Origin: Chitinophagaceae bacterium
Lineage (GTDB): Bacteria > Bacteroidota > Bacteroidia > Chitinophagales > Chitinophagaceae
Direction: 5' to 3'
Assembly: GCA_025963615.1 (NCBI GenBank)
Contig: JAOQAL010000082.1
Location: forward strand, 1 to 6,685
Length of the DNA: 6,685 nt
Of the stretch, positions 1-6,343 are shown in pieces. Position 1 is the first letter of the stretch; the number at the start of each line of letters is the position of its first letter. The notes beneath the pieces were generated by a model. That model saw only the letters and a program-made list of their open reading frames with translations, did no database searches and had not been told where the DNA came from. Made by a program: the position numbers and the translations under genes.

Positions 1-142
1 TTTTCATATCTACTGACAATGTCATATTAATAACCCGCTCGTCATTAAAAAAGTCTATGGCGTCAATAGCTTTCGGCTGGCCTGAGGCAGCAGCTGAAAA
101 TAAAAGAATTAAGCCTGTTAGTATTCTTGAAGTTATTGCCAT
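1..142 (-). CDS. Exported protein, N-terminal fragment (cut by the left window edge)
   Basis: Reading the minus strand from an ATG at 142 gives 47 uninterrupted codons up to the window edge. The first ~21 residues form a clear signal peptide: MAITSR, a hydrophobic stretch (ILTGLILLFSAAA), then a signal peptidase I-like site ASG|QPKA. The mature part begins around AIDAIDFFNDERVINMTLSVDMK. The start is fixed by the signal peptide; no Shine-Dalgarno sequence is seen, as is usual in Bacteroidota. The D-F-F-x-D-E-x-x-x-x-x-T-L-S-x-D pattern resembles the start of a family of uncharacterised exported Bacteroidota proteins, but this is from memory and only 47 residues are visible, so no function is assigned. 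It is divergent from the kinase gene at 318 and shares the 175-bp intergenic region with it. The export signal is convincing; the identity is unknown. Confidence 0.72.
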   Translation of the reverse strand, partial: MAITSRILTGLILLFSAAASGQPKAIDAIDFFNDERVINMTLSVDMK

Positions 143-276
143 AATGGTAGATTGTAGCGTAAAACAAAAGGGCAGACAACAGAAAAATACGAAATTTATT
201 TTATTATATGGGTTTCTTCCCGCGTCCTCTTTGTTTCCGGGGGGAAAATAGTTACAAATCATAGAAAACGAGTAGC

Positions 277-284
277 TAATTTTG
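277..284 (+). promoter_or_regulatory. Probable -7 promoter element for the kinase/HAD pair
   Basis: TAATTTTG is an exact match to the Bacteroidota -7 consensus TAnnTTTG. It lies 33 bp before the ATG at 318, which would leave a leader of roughly 25-30 nt. No clear -33 TTG is present at the usual distance; GTTA at 251-254 is the nearest resemblance, 22 nt upstream. It would drive the kinase and probably the following HAD gene. Confidence 0.45.
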
Positions 285-317
285 TCCTCCTTTTAAGACC
301 ATCATGAAACAAAATAT

Positions 318-1370
318 ATGATTGACAGTTCAGAGATTATTAAGAAGGCCTGGGAAGGATATGACCCTACAAAGATCATCAGCAAGATAAAAGATATCAG
401 TGTCCGGGTTTCCACCAATTACGTATTTCATATCCTTTTTGAAGACGGAGACATTATTATTGCGAAACTCTCTTATTTCGGGAAATATGAGCATTTTAAA
501 GAAGATCACCGCATCATTCATTCATTATCGAACAATTTGTTATACCCGTTTGACGATTTATTAGCTAAATCGCTTCTAAAAAACAACCGGGTGTACACCT
601 ACCGCTATAAATATAAAAAAACCGACGCCTGGGTTGTTTTTTATAATCCGGTGCGCGTTATGGAACGTATGCCGCGCAGATTAGATGAAAAACAAATCCG
701 CAAATTCGGACAGCAGATAGGCCGGTTTCACAAGGCCTGCTCCAAGCTTAGAAATGTTTTGCCGAAATCATCCAAAACCCTACGCACAGACATCCATACC
801 CTGATGGAGCAGATTGAAACGGATGAAAAGATATTTGGCAGCCGTACAAAAGCAGAATTCGTGAAACAGCACTGTGAACTTTTTTTAAAAAACCGGTTAA
901 AGTATAATGCCAATTCATTTGAAACCATCCCGGTTTTTATTGACTGGAATATCGGGAACTTTTCTATAAACAAACAATTTGAACTTTTTTCAAGGTGGGA
1001 TTACGATTGGTTCCGCATGAGTTCCCGCATGATGGATTTTTATTTCTTCAGCCGCGTGGTATCCGATGCCGGTGACCGGACAGCCTTCAGTTATCTGATT
1101 AATCCCATGATGGAAGACCGGTTCATCCTTTTCCTGCAGGAATACCATAAAGTAAACCCGCTGACAGTGGATGAGCTGCGTTTTCTGAAAGAGGGATACC
1201 GTTTTTTCATTTTAAATTATGTTATGAAGGATGGAAACTATTTTTTCAGCGAACAATATGCCAGGAAACTCCAGGCAGAGGCTTTTGATTTGTACCTGCC
1301 GTCCGTGGACACGGCATTTGATGCGGAGAAGCTGATACATGCATTAAAATTAAAAGAAGCGGAAAAATAA
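318..1370 (+). CDS. Aminoglycoside/choline phosphotransferase-like kinase (APH fold), divergent
   Basis: This 350-residue cytoplasmic protein has the order of elements of the APH/choline kinase (PF01636-like) fold. The N-lobe has an S-T-N-Y-V-F-H-I strand (32-39), where these kinases place the nucleotide loop, and a candidate ATP-contacting Lys50 in IIIAKLS. A G-R-F-H-K-A helix at ~135-140 recalls the usual 'lg.lH' element. The catalytic loop is F-I-D-W-N-I-G-N (207-214), corresponding to HGDxxxxN with Asp209 as catalytic base and Asn214 as metal ligand; the usual His-Gly before the Asp is Phe-Ile. The second metal-binding segment is W-D-Y-D-W (227-231) with Asp228, followed by the conserved downstream Asp240 in R-M-M-D-F. 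All key acidic residues are kept, so it is probably active, phosphorylating a small hydroxylated substrate that cannot be named. Drug resistance is not implied. It is followed after 54 bp by a HAD phosphatase gene on the same strand. The ATG at 318 is the only sensible start. Confidence 0.8.
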   Translation: MIDSSEIIKKAWEGYDPTKIISKIKDISVRVSTNYVFHILFEDGDIIIAKLSYFGKYEHFKEDHRIIHSLSNNLLYPFDDLLAKSLLKNNRVYTYRYKYKKTDAWVVFYNPVRVMERMPRRLDEKQIRKFGQQIGRFHKACSKLRNVLPKSSKTLRTDIHTLMEQIETDEKIFGSRTKAEFVKQHCELFLKNRLKYNANSFETIPVFIDWNIGNFSINKQFELFSRWDYDWFRMSSRMMDFYFFSRVVSDAGDRTAFSYLINPMMEDRFILFLQEYHKVNPLTVDELRFLKEGYRFFILNYVMKDGNYFFSEQYARKLQAEAFDLYLPSVDTAFDAEKLIHALKLKEAEK

Positions 1371-1378
1371 AAACTATC

Positions 1379-1407
1379 TTGTAATTATTTTTTATCGCAT
1401 AAACTTT
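1379..1407 (+). promoter_or_regulatory. Weak candidate internal promoter before the HAD gene
   Basis: TTG at 1379-1381 is followed after 18 nt by TAAACTTT (1400-1407), an imperfect match to TTG-N~19-TAnnTTTG. The spacing is right but the -7 element has two mismatches. It could give the HAD gene some independent expression; co-transcription with the kinase is at least as likely. Confidence 0.22.
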
Positions 1408-1424
1408 AACTATTAATCCAATCG

Positions 1425-2279
1425 ATGTTGCGAACTGATAACTTCAAATCCATTCTTGATCGTTACAAATTTATTTTCTTTGATGCCTTTGGTGTATTAA
1501 AGAATTATAACGGGTTGGTACCCGGTGTTGAACAAACCTTTGCTTATATGGAGTCCCAGGGCAAAGAATATTATATTGTCACCAACGATGCTTCCCGCAG
1601 CCCGGTGGCGTTGGCAGAATCGTTTCATCGCGTGGGGTTGCACGCCATTAGTCATGACCGCATTATTTCTTCCGGTATGCTTGCCAAAGAATACATTGAC
1701 CTGAAAGTAAATGATGGAATTGTGGCTTACCTGGGCACCTTGAATTCTGCTCATTATATTGACAGTTCCGGTTTACATACCTTGCCGGTAAGCGCTATCA
1801 ATAATTCCAATATTGACCTGGTCAATGCCCTGGTCTTGCTGGATGACGAAGGATTCAACTGGTTTGATGATTTGAATAAAGCCGTCAACATCCTTCGTAA
1901 AAGAACCATTCCCGCTATCGTAGCCAATACCGATCATACCTATCCGCTGACGGGCAATAATGAAGTATCCATAGCCATCGGCGGTATTGCCAGCATGATA
2001 GAAAGCATTGTGGGAAAACGTTTCATCCGCTTTGGCAAACCCGATTCCCAAATGTTCATGTTTGCTTATGACCTGATCCGTGACAGAATGCCGGTCAGCA
2101 AGAAAGAAATCCTGATGGTGGGTGATACACTCCATACCGACATCATGGGCGGTAATAAATTCGGACTGGATACGATGCTCGTACTTTCAGGCAACACCTT
2201 ACCGGACGATGCCGAGACAAGAATAAAATCAACAGGAATAGTACCTACTTATATTTGTAATACTGCCGTCATAGAGTAA
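1425..2279 (+). CDS. HAD superfamily class IIA hydrolase (TIGR01459-like)
   Basis: The protein has 284 residues, normal for the NagD/4-nitrophenylphosphatase class of HAD hydrolases, and all four motif positions are visible. Motif I is F-F-D20-A-F22-G-V-L with nucleophile Asp20. Motif II is V-T53-N54 followed by D-A-S-R-S-P. Motif III is F-G-K205-P-D. Motif IV is V-G-D234-T-L-H-T-D239-I-x-G-G. The G-K-P and GDTxxTDIxGG signatures are typical of class IIA, with the C2 cap between motifs II and III. The general acid/base Asp normally at +2 of the nucleophile is Phe22. As I recall, the TIGR01459 subfamily commonly has DxWGV here, so the substitution probably marks a subfamily and not a broken gene. 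The likely activity is hydrolysis of a phosphate ester in the cytoplasm, possibly weaker or more specialised than usual; the substrate is unknown. It lies 54 bp behind the kinase gene, most likely in the same transcript, and ends 14 bp from the convergent dipeptidase gene. Confidence 0.88.
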   Translation: MLRTDNFKSILDRYKFIFFDAFGVLKNYNGLVPGVEQTFAYMESQGKEYYIVTNDASRSPVALAESFHRVGLHAISHDRIISSGMLAKEYIDLKVNDGIVAYLGTLNSAHYIDSSGLHTLPVSAINNSNIDLVNALVLLDDEGFNWFDDLNKAVNILRKRTIPAIVANTDHTYPLTGNNEVSIAIGGIASMIESIVGKRFIRFGKPDSQMFMFAYDLIRDRMPVSKKEILMVGDTLHTDIMGGNKFGLDTMLVLSGNTLPDDAETRIKSTGIVPTYICNTAVIE

Positions 2280-2293
2280 GAACTAACCTTACC

Positions 2294-2980
2294 CTATTGT
2301 TTTATTTTGGAAAAAGGAATATTGGTAATGCGATACGATTGCCAGTCCTGGTAATCAAAATGCCACCATTCATAATCATACACTTTAAAGCCATTTGCCT
2401 CCATCCTGGTTCTAAGCAGGTCCCTCATTTTATGCTGCGCTTCTGTGCCGCCGGTATAGTACGGATAAGAACGATCACTCATTTCATCATACTGGCCGGT
2501 CATCTCTATTTCTTTACCAGTCGCCAGGTCGTATAAACTTAAATCCACCGCACAACCCCGGTTGTGTTTGGAACCTTTTTGTGGATCCGCGACAAATTTT
2601 TTATTTTCTTTTGAAGTGATATCCCAGAATATTTTTGTAACACTCCAGGGCCGGTATCCATCAAACACCAGGAGCCCATATCCCAATGTCTTTAGTTCTT
2701 GATTTACGTTTACCAATGCCTGTGCCGCGGGACGCTGAAGAAAAGCCCTGGCTTCCGTATATACAGGTTTGCCCACCAGATTATTATTTGTTGCATAACG
2801 GATGTCCAATTTAATACCGGGATCCAGTTTGATCAATTCTATCAGGTCCGTTTGCTTAAAAGTACCGGATTCATGAGGTGGTTTTGTTGCACAACCGCCC
2901 AGGATGCAAAAAAAGGCAGTAATTATAAAAATCGGGTAGTCATGCTTTGCATACCGGGGAATGCAGGTTGTATTTTTCAT
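2294..2980 (-). CDS. D-alanyl-D-alanine dipeptidase, VanX/DdpX type (peptidase M15D), lipoprotein
   Basis: A zinc dipeptidase that should split D-Ala-D-Ala outside the cytoplasm. With the ATG at 2980 it has 228 residues. An in-frame GTG at 2998 would add six residues, but the ATG gives a better signal peptide: basic N-terminus, hydrophobic stretch Y-P-I-F-I-I-T-A-F-F-C-I, then lipobox L-G-G-C30, so the mature enzyme is probably lipid-anchored. Family signatures are complete: D-G-Y-R110-P (VanX Arg71), S-K-H139-x-x-G-x-A-x-D146 (zinc ligands), and E204-W-W-H207 (catalytic Glu and third zinc ligand). The Asp-to-His distance of 61 residues matches VanX as I recall it, while the loop between R110 and H139 is about 16 residues shorter. 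No vanH, vanA or vanRS-like gene is visible, so recycling of cell-wall D-Ala-D-Ala or peptide use is likelier than glycopeptide resistance. It follows the DUF4251 gene on the same strand by 50 bp. Confidence 0.92.
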   Translation of the reverse strand: MKNTTCIPRYAKHDYPIFIITAFFCILGGCATKPPHESGTFKQTDLIELIKLDPGIKLDIRYATNNNLVGKPVYTEARAFLQRPAAQALVNVNQELKTLGYGLLVFDGYRPWSVTKIFWDITSKENKKFVADPQKGSKHNRGCAVDLSLYDLATGKEIEMTGQYDEMSDRSYPYYTGGTEAQHKMRDLLRTRMEANGFKVYDYEWWHFDYQDWQSYRITNIPFSKIKQ

Positions 2981-3030
2981 GCCCTTAAAATTATACACTC
3001 CCGATGATAGTCCGGCAGCAATTTTATTCC

Positions 3031-3528
3031 TTATTTTTTCTTCCTTTCCTTTATACGCCCGTTAAATGAAATGTATTGCCGATTGTTACTAATCACCTGT
3101 AAAGTTGCCATACCTTTCGATGAAACGTCCAGCGTTAATTGCTGAACATCCTGGTTATCCTTTGGTTTTATAAAAACACTCCATCCGTCCTTTTTCTTTT
3201 CCTTTACCGTGTATTCAAAATCAGTAGATGTAAAATGAAAGCCGCCTTGTGACGGATCAATCGGCGCGGAGTAAGCCCGGCCAAAATAAGGCAGGTCGGT
3301 GGTCAGCGAATCGCCGTTTACTTCCACCCGTTCACCCGAGTTCAGAAGACGAAGCCTGCCATTCGATGGCAATACCGATTCCGCATCAAAAACGTAATGT
3401 TTTGAAGTTAATAAATCGTTCAACAAAGAATCCTTTTTTACATTCTGTGCCTTTAGCATCGTTGCCGGCACAATAATCAAAGTCAGCATAACTAAGATTT
3501 TTCTATAAAAAATACGTGTGATTTTCAT
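3031..3528 (-). CDS. Exported DUF4251 domain protein
   Basis: The protein has 165 residues. Residues 1-27 form a signal peptide: MKITRIFYRK, then I-L-V-M-L-T-L-I-I-V-P-A, ending L-K-A|Q-N, a signal peptidase I-type site with no lipobox. The mature part fits DUF4251, a Bacteroidota-restricted family of unknown function. The tell-tale run is the opening S-K-H-Y-V-F-D-A-E, then D-L-P-Y-F-G-R-A-Y-S-A-P, G-G-F-H-F-T-S-T-D-F-E-Y, a Lys-rich turn with W-S-V-F-I-K-P, and the closing Y-I-S-F-N-G-R-I. The predicted character is a small periplasmic beta-rich protein with a very basic tail (K-E-R-K-K-K). It lies upstream of the dipeptidase gene on the same strand (50 bp apart) and may be co-transcribed, but DUF4251 genes occur in many contexts, so a shared function is not implied. 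Confidence 0.87.
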   Translation of the reverse strand: MKITRIFYRKILVMLTLIIVPATMLKAQNVKKDSLLNDLLTSKHYVFDAESVLPSNGRLRLLNSGERVEVNGDSLTTDLPYFGRAYSAPIDPSQGGFHFTSTDFEYTVKEKKKDGWSVFIKPKDNQDVQQLTLDVSSKGMATLQVISNNRQYISFNGRIKERKKK

Positions 3529-3540
3529 GATCTGCTTTTA

Positions 3541-3549
3541 GACAAAGTA
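3541..3549 (-). promoter_or_regulatory. Weak candidate -7 element upstream of the DUF4251 gene
   Basis: The minus strand reads TACTTTG just upstream of the DUF4251 start, resembling the Bacteroidota TAnnTTTG element but with one spacer base fewer. No TTG is seen at the -33 distance. The 144-bp gap between the divergent DUF4251 and GGT-like genes must hold promoters for both. Confidence 0.22.
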
Positions 3550-3649
3550 CAGCATAATCCATGCAGGTTTTTGTTAACTCCTTCGAAAGAGCCAGTTAGT
3601 TTCCGGCCTGGCCCTAAACTAAAATGAATCACCTTCACTGGTTTGACCT

Positions 3650-3657
3650 TAACTTTA
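3650..3657 (+). promoter_or_regulatory. Candidate -7 element for the GGT-like gene
   Basis: TAACTTTA matches TAnnTTTG at seven of eight positions and lies 15 bp before the preferred ATG at 3673, which implies a very short leader. No TTG is seen at the -33 distance. If this is a promoter, translation cannot start at the TTG at 3643, which supports the downstream ATG. Confidence 0.3.
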
Positions 3658-3672
3658 AGAATAATTTTTTTT

Positions 3673-5586
3673 ATGAGACCTTATTTGGCGATAAGCATAC
3701 TCTGTATTTTGATCAGCACCATTACCCTGGCACAGCAAACACAAAAACCGCCCTTGCATGGTAAAAACTGGATGGCAATTACCGGCAAACCTTTAGCAGC
3801 CACGGCGGGTGCTTCCATTTTTCAGAAAGGGGGCAATGCCGTAGATGCGGCCTGTGCTATGCTGGCAGCTACCTGCACTATGTGGGATGTATTAAGCTGG
3901 GGCGGTGAAACACAGGCTTTAATTTACAATCCAAAAACAGGTAAGGTAATTTGTATTAATGCGTTGGGTATGGCTCCTACCGGTGCCACGGTGGATTATT
4001 TTAAAAGTAAAGGCATGAATTTCCCGCCAGAATATGGACCTCTTGCAGCAGTTACACCTGGAACAGCCGGCGGCCTCTGTACGATGCTTGCGGAATATGG
4101 CACCCTGAGTCTGAAAGACGTGTTGACGCCTGCTATCCAAATGGCCGGCGGTTATCCTATAGAAGCACAAACTGCCAACAGCATCGAGCGGGAAAAAATT
4201 AGAATAAAAGAATGGCCTTATTCAAAAACTGTTTTTCTACCGCATGCCGGTAGCGAAAGGGAAGCCCCCGAAGCCGGTGAAATTTTTGTACAAAAAGATT
4301 TACTGGAAACCTTAAGTAAAATGGTTGACGCAGAAGAACAGGCATTAAAAAAAGGCAGGACCCGTAAAGAGGCTATTTATGCGGCCTATGATCGTTTTTA
4401 TAAAGGCGATATCGCCAAAGAATTTGTGAGAGGATGCCAGGAACAGGGCGGCCTGATAACGCTGGAAGATCTTGCCAAATGGAAAGTAATTCAGGAAGAA
4501 CCACTGAAAGTAAATTATAAAGGTATTGACGTATTTAAACTTTCGCAATGGACGCAGGGACCTGCGTTGTTAGAAGCATTGAACATTCTTGAAAATTTTG
4601 ACCTGAAAAGTATGGGATATAATTCTACCCGTTATATACACACGCTATACCAGGCCATGAATCTTTCTTTTGCCGATCGCGATTTTTATTATGGCGATCC
4701 TTATTTTCCCCCGGAAGAACCTATTAAAGGATTATTAAGTAAAGAATATGCTAAACAAAGGGCTTCTTTAATTAAATTCAATAGAAATAATCCTTATGCC
4801 GGTCCCGGCGATCCTTATCCATTCGAGAATAAAATTAATCCCTACCTGGACCTGCTTAATAAAAGGGGGTTTAGCCTTGATACCGGTGCAGGCCGTAAAC
4901 CAGGGGGTGCGCTCCCAGCCCATGACGTCAGCGCTGTTACTGCTTCTGTTTCCCCCGAAGAAGAAGCACTCTATAACGACAGGTTATGGCGTGGCACTAC
5001 TTCTGTAGAAGCTGCTGATAAAGAAGGTTGGGTTGTTTCTATTACACCCAGTGGTGGCTGGATACCGGCCTGCATAGCTGGTCATACCGGCGTAGGCATG
5101 AGCCAGCGTATGCAAAGCTTTGTATTGGATTCAACATTAAATCCCTTTAATGTTGTCGAACCGGGTAAGCGGCCCCGGGTCACATTAACCCCTACCCTGG
5201 CGATGAAGGATGGCAAACCATTTTTAGCCTTTGCGGTACAGGGAGGGGATACACAGGATCAGAATCTGCTGCAATTCTTTTTAAACATTGTTGAGTTTGA
5301 CATGACCGTCCAGGAGTCAGTGGAAGCTCCGAATATCAATTCTGATCAGCTATACCTTTCGCTTGGTGGGATGCAACTGGCAGACCGAAAGCCTAAACCA
5401 GGTTATCTTTTACTAAATGAGAGCACCCCGGATTATATCCGGAAAGAATTAAAAAAAATGGGTTATACTTTAAGTTTTGATGACCGTACTTCCGGGCCTG
5501 TAAATGCTATTTATTTTGACTGGAAACATCATACTCTTTGGGGTGGATCCTCCAATCATGGCGAAGATTACGGCATTGGTTGGTAA
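3673..5586 (+). CDS. Gamma-glutamyltranspeptidase-like Ntn-hydrolase (peptidase T3 family), exported
   Basis: An autoprocessing N-terminal-nucleophile amidohydrolase of 637 residues. An in-frame TTG at 3643 would add ten residues, but the ATG at 3673 begins a clean signal peptide (MRPYLAISILCILISTITLAQ|Q). Family marks include K-G-G-N-A-V-D-A-A, V-T-P-G-T-A-G-G-L, L-S-F-A-D-R-D-F-Y-Y-G-D, the nucleophile region R-G-T442-T443-S, and P-G-K-R-P (497-501). Thr442 by alignment is the cleavage site and nucleophile, leaving a ~196-residue small subunit of normal size. Residues that bind the gamma-glutamyl group in E. coli GGT look replaced: N-A-L98-G-M-A-P where Arg114 lies, M-Q-S482-F at Asp433, and R-V503-T504-L at the Ser-Ser pair. 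The C-terminal V-Q-G-G-D-T-Q-D-Q segment is like YwrD/acylase-type members. The segment 355-441 before the nucleophile is about 45 residues longer than in E. coli GGT. The true substrate is therefore uncertain: a peptide, amide or acylated compound in the periplasm. Confidence 0.9.
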   Translation: MRPYLAISILCILISTITLAQQTQKPPLHGKNWMAITGKPLAATAGASIFQKGGNAVDAACAMLAATCTMWDVLSWGGETQALIYNPKTGKVICINALGMAPTGATVDYFKSKGMNFPPEYGPLAAVTPGTAGGLCTMLAEYGTLSLKDVLTPAIQMAGGYPIEAQTANSIEREKIRIKEWPYSKTVFLPHAGSEREAPEAGEIFVQKDLLETLSKMVDAEEQALKKGRTRKEAIYAAYDRFYKGDIAKEFVRGCQEQGGLITLEDLAKWKVIQEEPLKVNYKGIDVFKLSQWTQGPALLEALNILENFDLKSMGYNSTRYIHTLYQAMNLSFADRDFYYGDPYFPPEEPIKGLLSKEYAKQRASLIKFNRNNPYAGPGDPYPFENKINPYLDLLNKRGFSLDTGAGRKPGGALPAHDVSAVTASVSPEEEALYNDRLWRGTTSVEAADKEGWVVSITPSGGWIPACIAGHTGVGMSQRMQSFVLDSTLNPFNVVEPGKRPRVTLTPTLAMKDGKPFLAFAVQGGDTQDQNLLQFFLNIVEFDMTVQESVEAPNINSDQLYLSLGGMQLADRKPKPGYLLLNESTPDYIRKELKKMGYTLSFDDRTSGPVNAIYFDWKHHTLWGGSSNHGEDYGIGW

Positions 5587-5680
5587 TTCATGATGCCAGA
5601 TGTGAGTGGAGCAAAAGGGAATCTGTTCCGGGTGAAATTCAGTTCTTCCTTAGCTTTCTCCGGCTAGTATGGACCACCAA

Positions 5681-5694
5681 ATGATATGAATCAT
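5681..5694. repeat. Short inverted repeat in the GGT/response-regulator gap
   Basis: ATGAT (5681-5685) and ATCAT (5690-5694) are perfect inverted arms around 4 nt. It sits in a 274-bp stretch (5587-5860) that holds no convincing gene or terminator. Five-base arms arise easily by chance, so any operator role is speculative. Confidence 0.15.
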
Positions 5695-5795
5695 CAATCA
5701 CTTCCTTTACTTATTGCATAGGGATACTGCCATCTACGATCATCTATTCCAATCTTATTTTTCTTAGGGAGCCAGCATCATGGGACCTGGTTATT

Positions 5796-5808
5796 TTTTG
5801 GGCCAAAA
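5796..5808. repeat. 13-bp palindrome upstream of the response regulator gene
   Basis: TTTTGG and CCAAAA (5796-5801 and 5803-5808) are perfect inverted arms around one base, 53 bp before the regulator's ATG. It overlaps TTG (5798-5800), which could serve as a -33 element, so a repressor or activator site is possible. It may equally be chance in AT-rich DNA. Confidence 0.25.
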
Positions 5809-5815
5809 TAAATAT

Positions 5816-5823
5816 TACGTTTA
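5816..5823 (+). promoter_or_regulatory. Weak candidate -7 element for the response regulator gene
   Basis: TACGTTTA matches TAnnTTTG at seven of eight positions and lies 37 bp before the ATG at 5861. The nearest TTG (5798-5800) is 15 nt upstream, shorter than the usual spacing of about 19, so the call is tentative. Confidence 0.28.
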
Positions 5824-5860
5824 TAATTTTTTATTATATTACGCTGCTAAACGTTTTACC

Positions 5861-6280
5861 ATGTCGGAATGTGTTATATGGATCGTCGATGACGATGCTG
5901 ACGATATTGCTTTAATTAAACAGGCCTTCCTGGAGTGTTCATTTGATGTCCGGATTTTTTCTCCCACGGAGGCCAAAGATTTAATTCCTGCGCTGGAAAG
6001 AACGTATGCACGGGATTTACCCCAGGTAATTTTATTGGACATTAATATGCCCGGCATTTCCGGAAGGCAATTACTGAGCCGTATACGGGGAGATGAACGA
6101 TTCAGGCATATCCCGGTGGTAATGTTTACCACATCCAATTCCCGGATTGACCGGAATGAATGCCTTAAAGATGGCGCCAATTCCTTTTTAACAAAACCCA
6201 ATTCGTATAAAGAAATGGTGAAAGTGTGTTCTTCGCTTGCGACTGTGTTTTGCACACCGGAATTTTCAAATCATAAATAG
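5861..6280 (+). CDS. Single-domain response regulator (CheY-like receiver)
   Basis: A 139-residue phosphorylation-switch protein of two-component signalling: one receiver domain and no output domain. All receiver marks are present. The acidic pocket is in V-D10-D11-D12-A-D-D, the phosphoacceptor is Asp60 in I-L-L-D-I-N-M-P-G, the switch Thr90 is in V-V-M-F-T-T-S-N, and Lys112 is in F-L-T-K-P. The spacings (60 to 90 to 112) equal those of CheY (57, 87, 109). The reading frame is open upstream to an ATG at 5780, but the extra 27 residues (M-G-P-G-Y-F-L-G...) do not resemble a receiver, while the ATG at 5861 puts the first beta strand (C-V-I-W-I-V) where it belongs. It should accept phosphate from a hybrid or partner histidine kinase encoded elsewhere and act by protein contact or phosphorelay. 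A second receiver gene follows 63 bp downstream. Confidence 0.93.
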   Translation: MSECVIWIVDDDADDIALIKQAFLECSFDVRIFSPTEAKDLIPALERTYARDLPQVILLDINMPGISGRQLLSRIRGDERFRHIPVVMFTTSNSRIDRNECLKDGANSFLTKPNSYKEMVKVCSSLATVFCTPEFSNHK

Positions 6281-6308
6281 TTATCTTTAATATCTGAATT
6301 ACTATCGC

Positions 6309-6337
6309 ATTTTATTCGCCCCCGAACCGGATAAAAT
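6309..6337 (+). repeat. Hairpin-forming inverted repeat between the two receiver genes
   Basis: ATTTTATTCG (6309-6318) can pair with CGGATAAAAT (6328-6337) over ten positions, nine Watson-Crick and one T-G, around a 9-nt C-rich loop. It ends 6 bp before the ATG at 6344 and begins 28 bp after the stop of the first regulator. No T-run follows, so it is not a standard rho-independent terminator. It could dampen read-through or translation of the second gene, or be a protein-binding site. The pairing is visible; a function is inference. Confidence 0.45.
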
Positions 6338-6343
6338 AGACAT

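Noticed and set aside
57..251. Open frame of 64 codons on the plus strand
   Set aside because: It is antisense to the signal-peptide start of the exported protein at 1-142 and runs into the intergenic region; it has no recognisable features of its own.
318..1370. Calling the kinase an antibiotic resistance (aminoglycoside) gene
   Set aside because: Only the general APH fold is visible; the catalytic loop departs from the resistance enzymes and the context is not a resistance island.
2280..2293. Possible bidirectional terminator between the convergent HAD and dipeptidase genes
   Set aside because: The 14-bp gap contains no inverted repeat or T-run that would support it.
2981..2998. GTG start for the dipeptidase
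   Set aside because: It adds six residues of no clear role; the ATG at 2980 already gives a complete lipoprotein signal.
3643..3672. TTG start for the GGT-like protein
   Set aside because: The ATG at 3673 gives a standard signal peptide, and the region before it contains a candidate -7 element, so it is more likely promoter than coding.
5590..5667. A 25-codon frame after the GGT stop that starts M-M-P-D-V-S-G, like the centre of a receiver domain
   Set aside because: Only seven residues resemble a receiver, nothing before or after continues the match, and it follows directly on the stop codon in the same frame; chance is likelier than a regulator remnant.
5780..5860. N-terminal extension of the response regulator from the ATG at 5780
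   Set aside because: The 27 extra residues have no receiver similarity and look like translated AT-rich intergenic DNA; the ATG at 5861 gives the standard receiver start.
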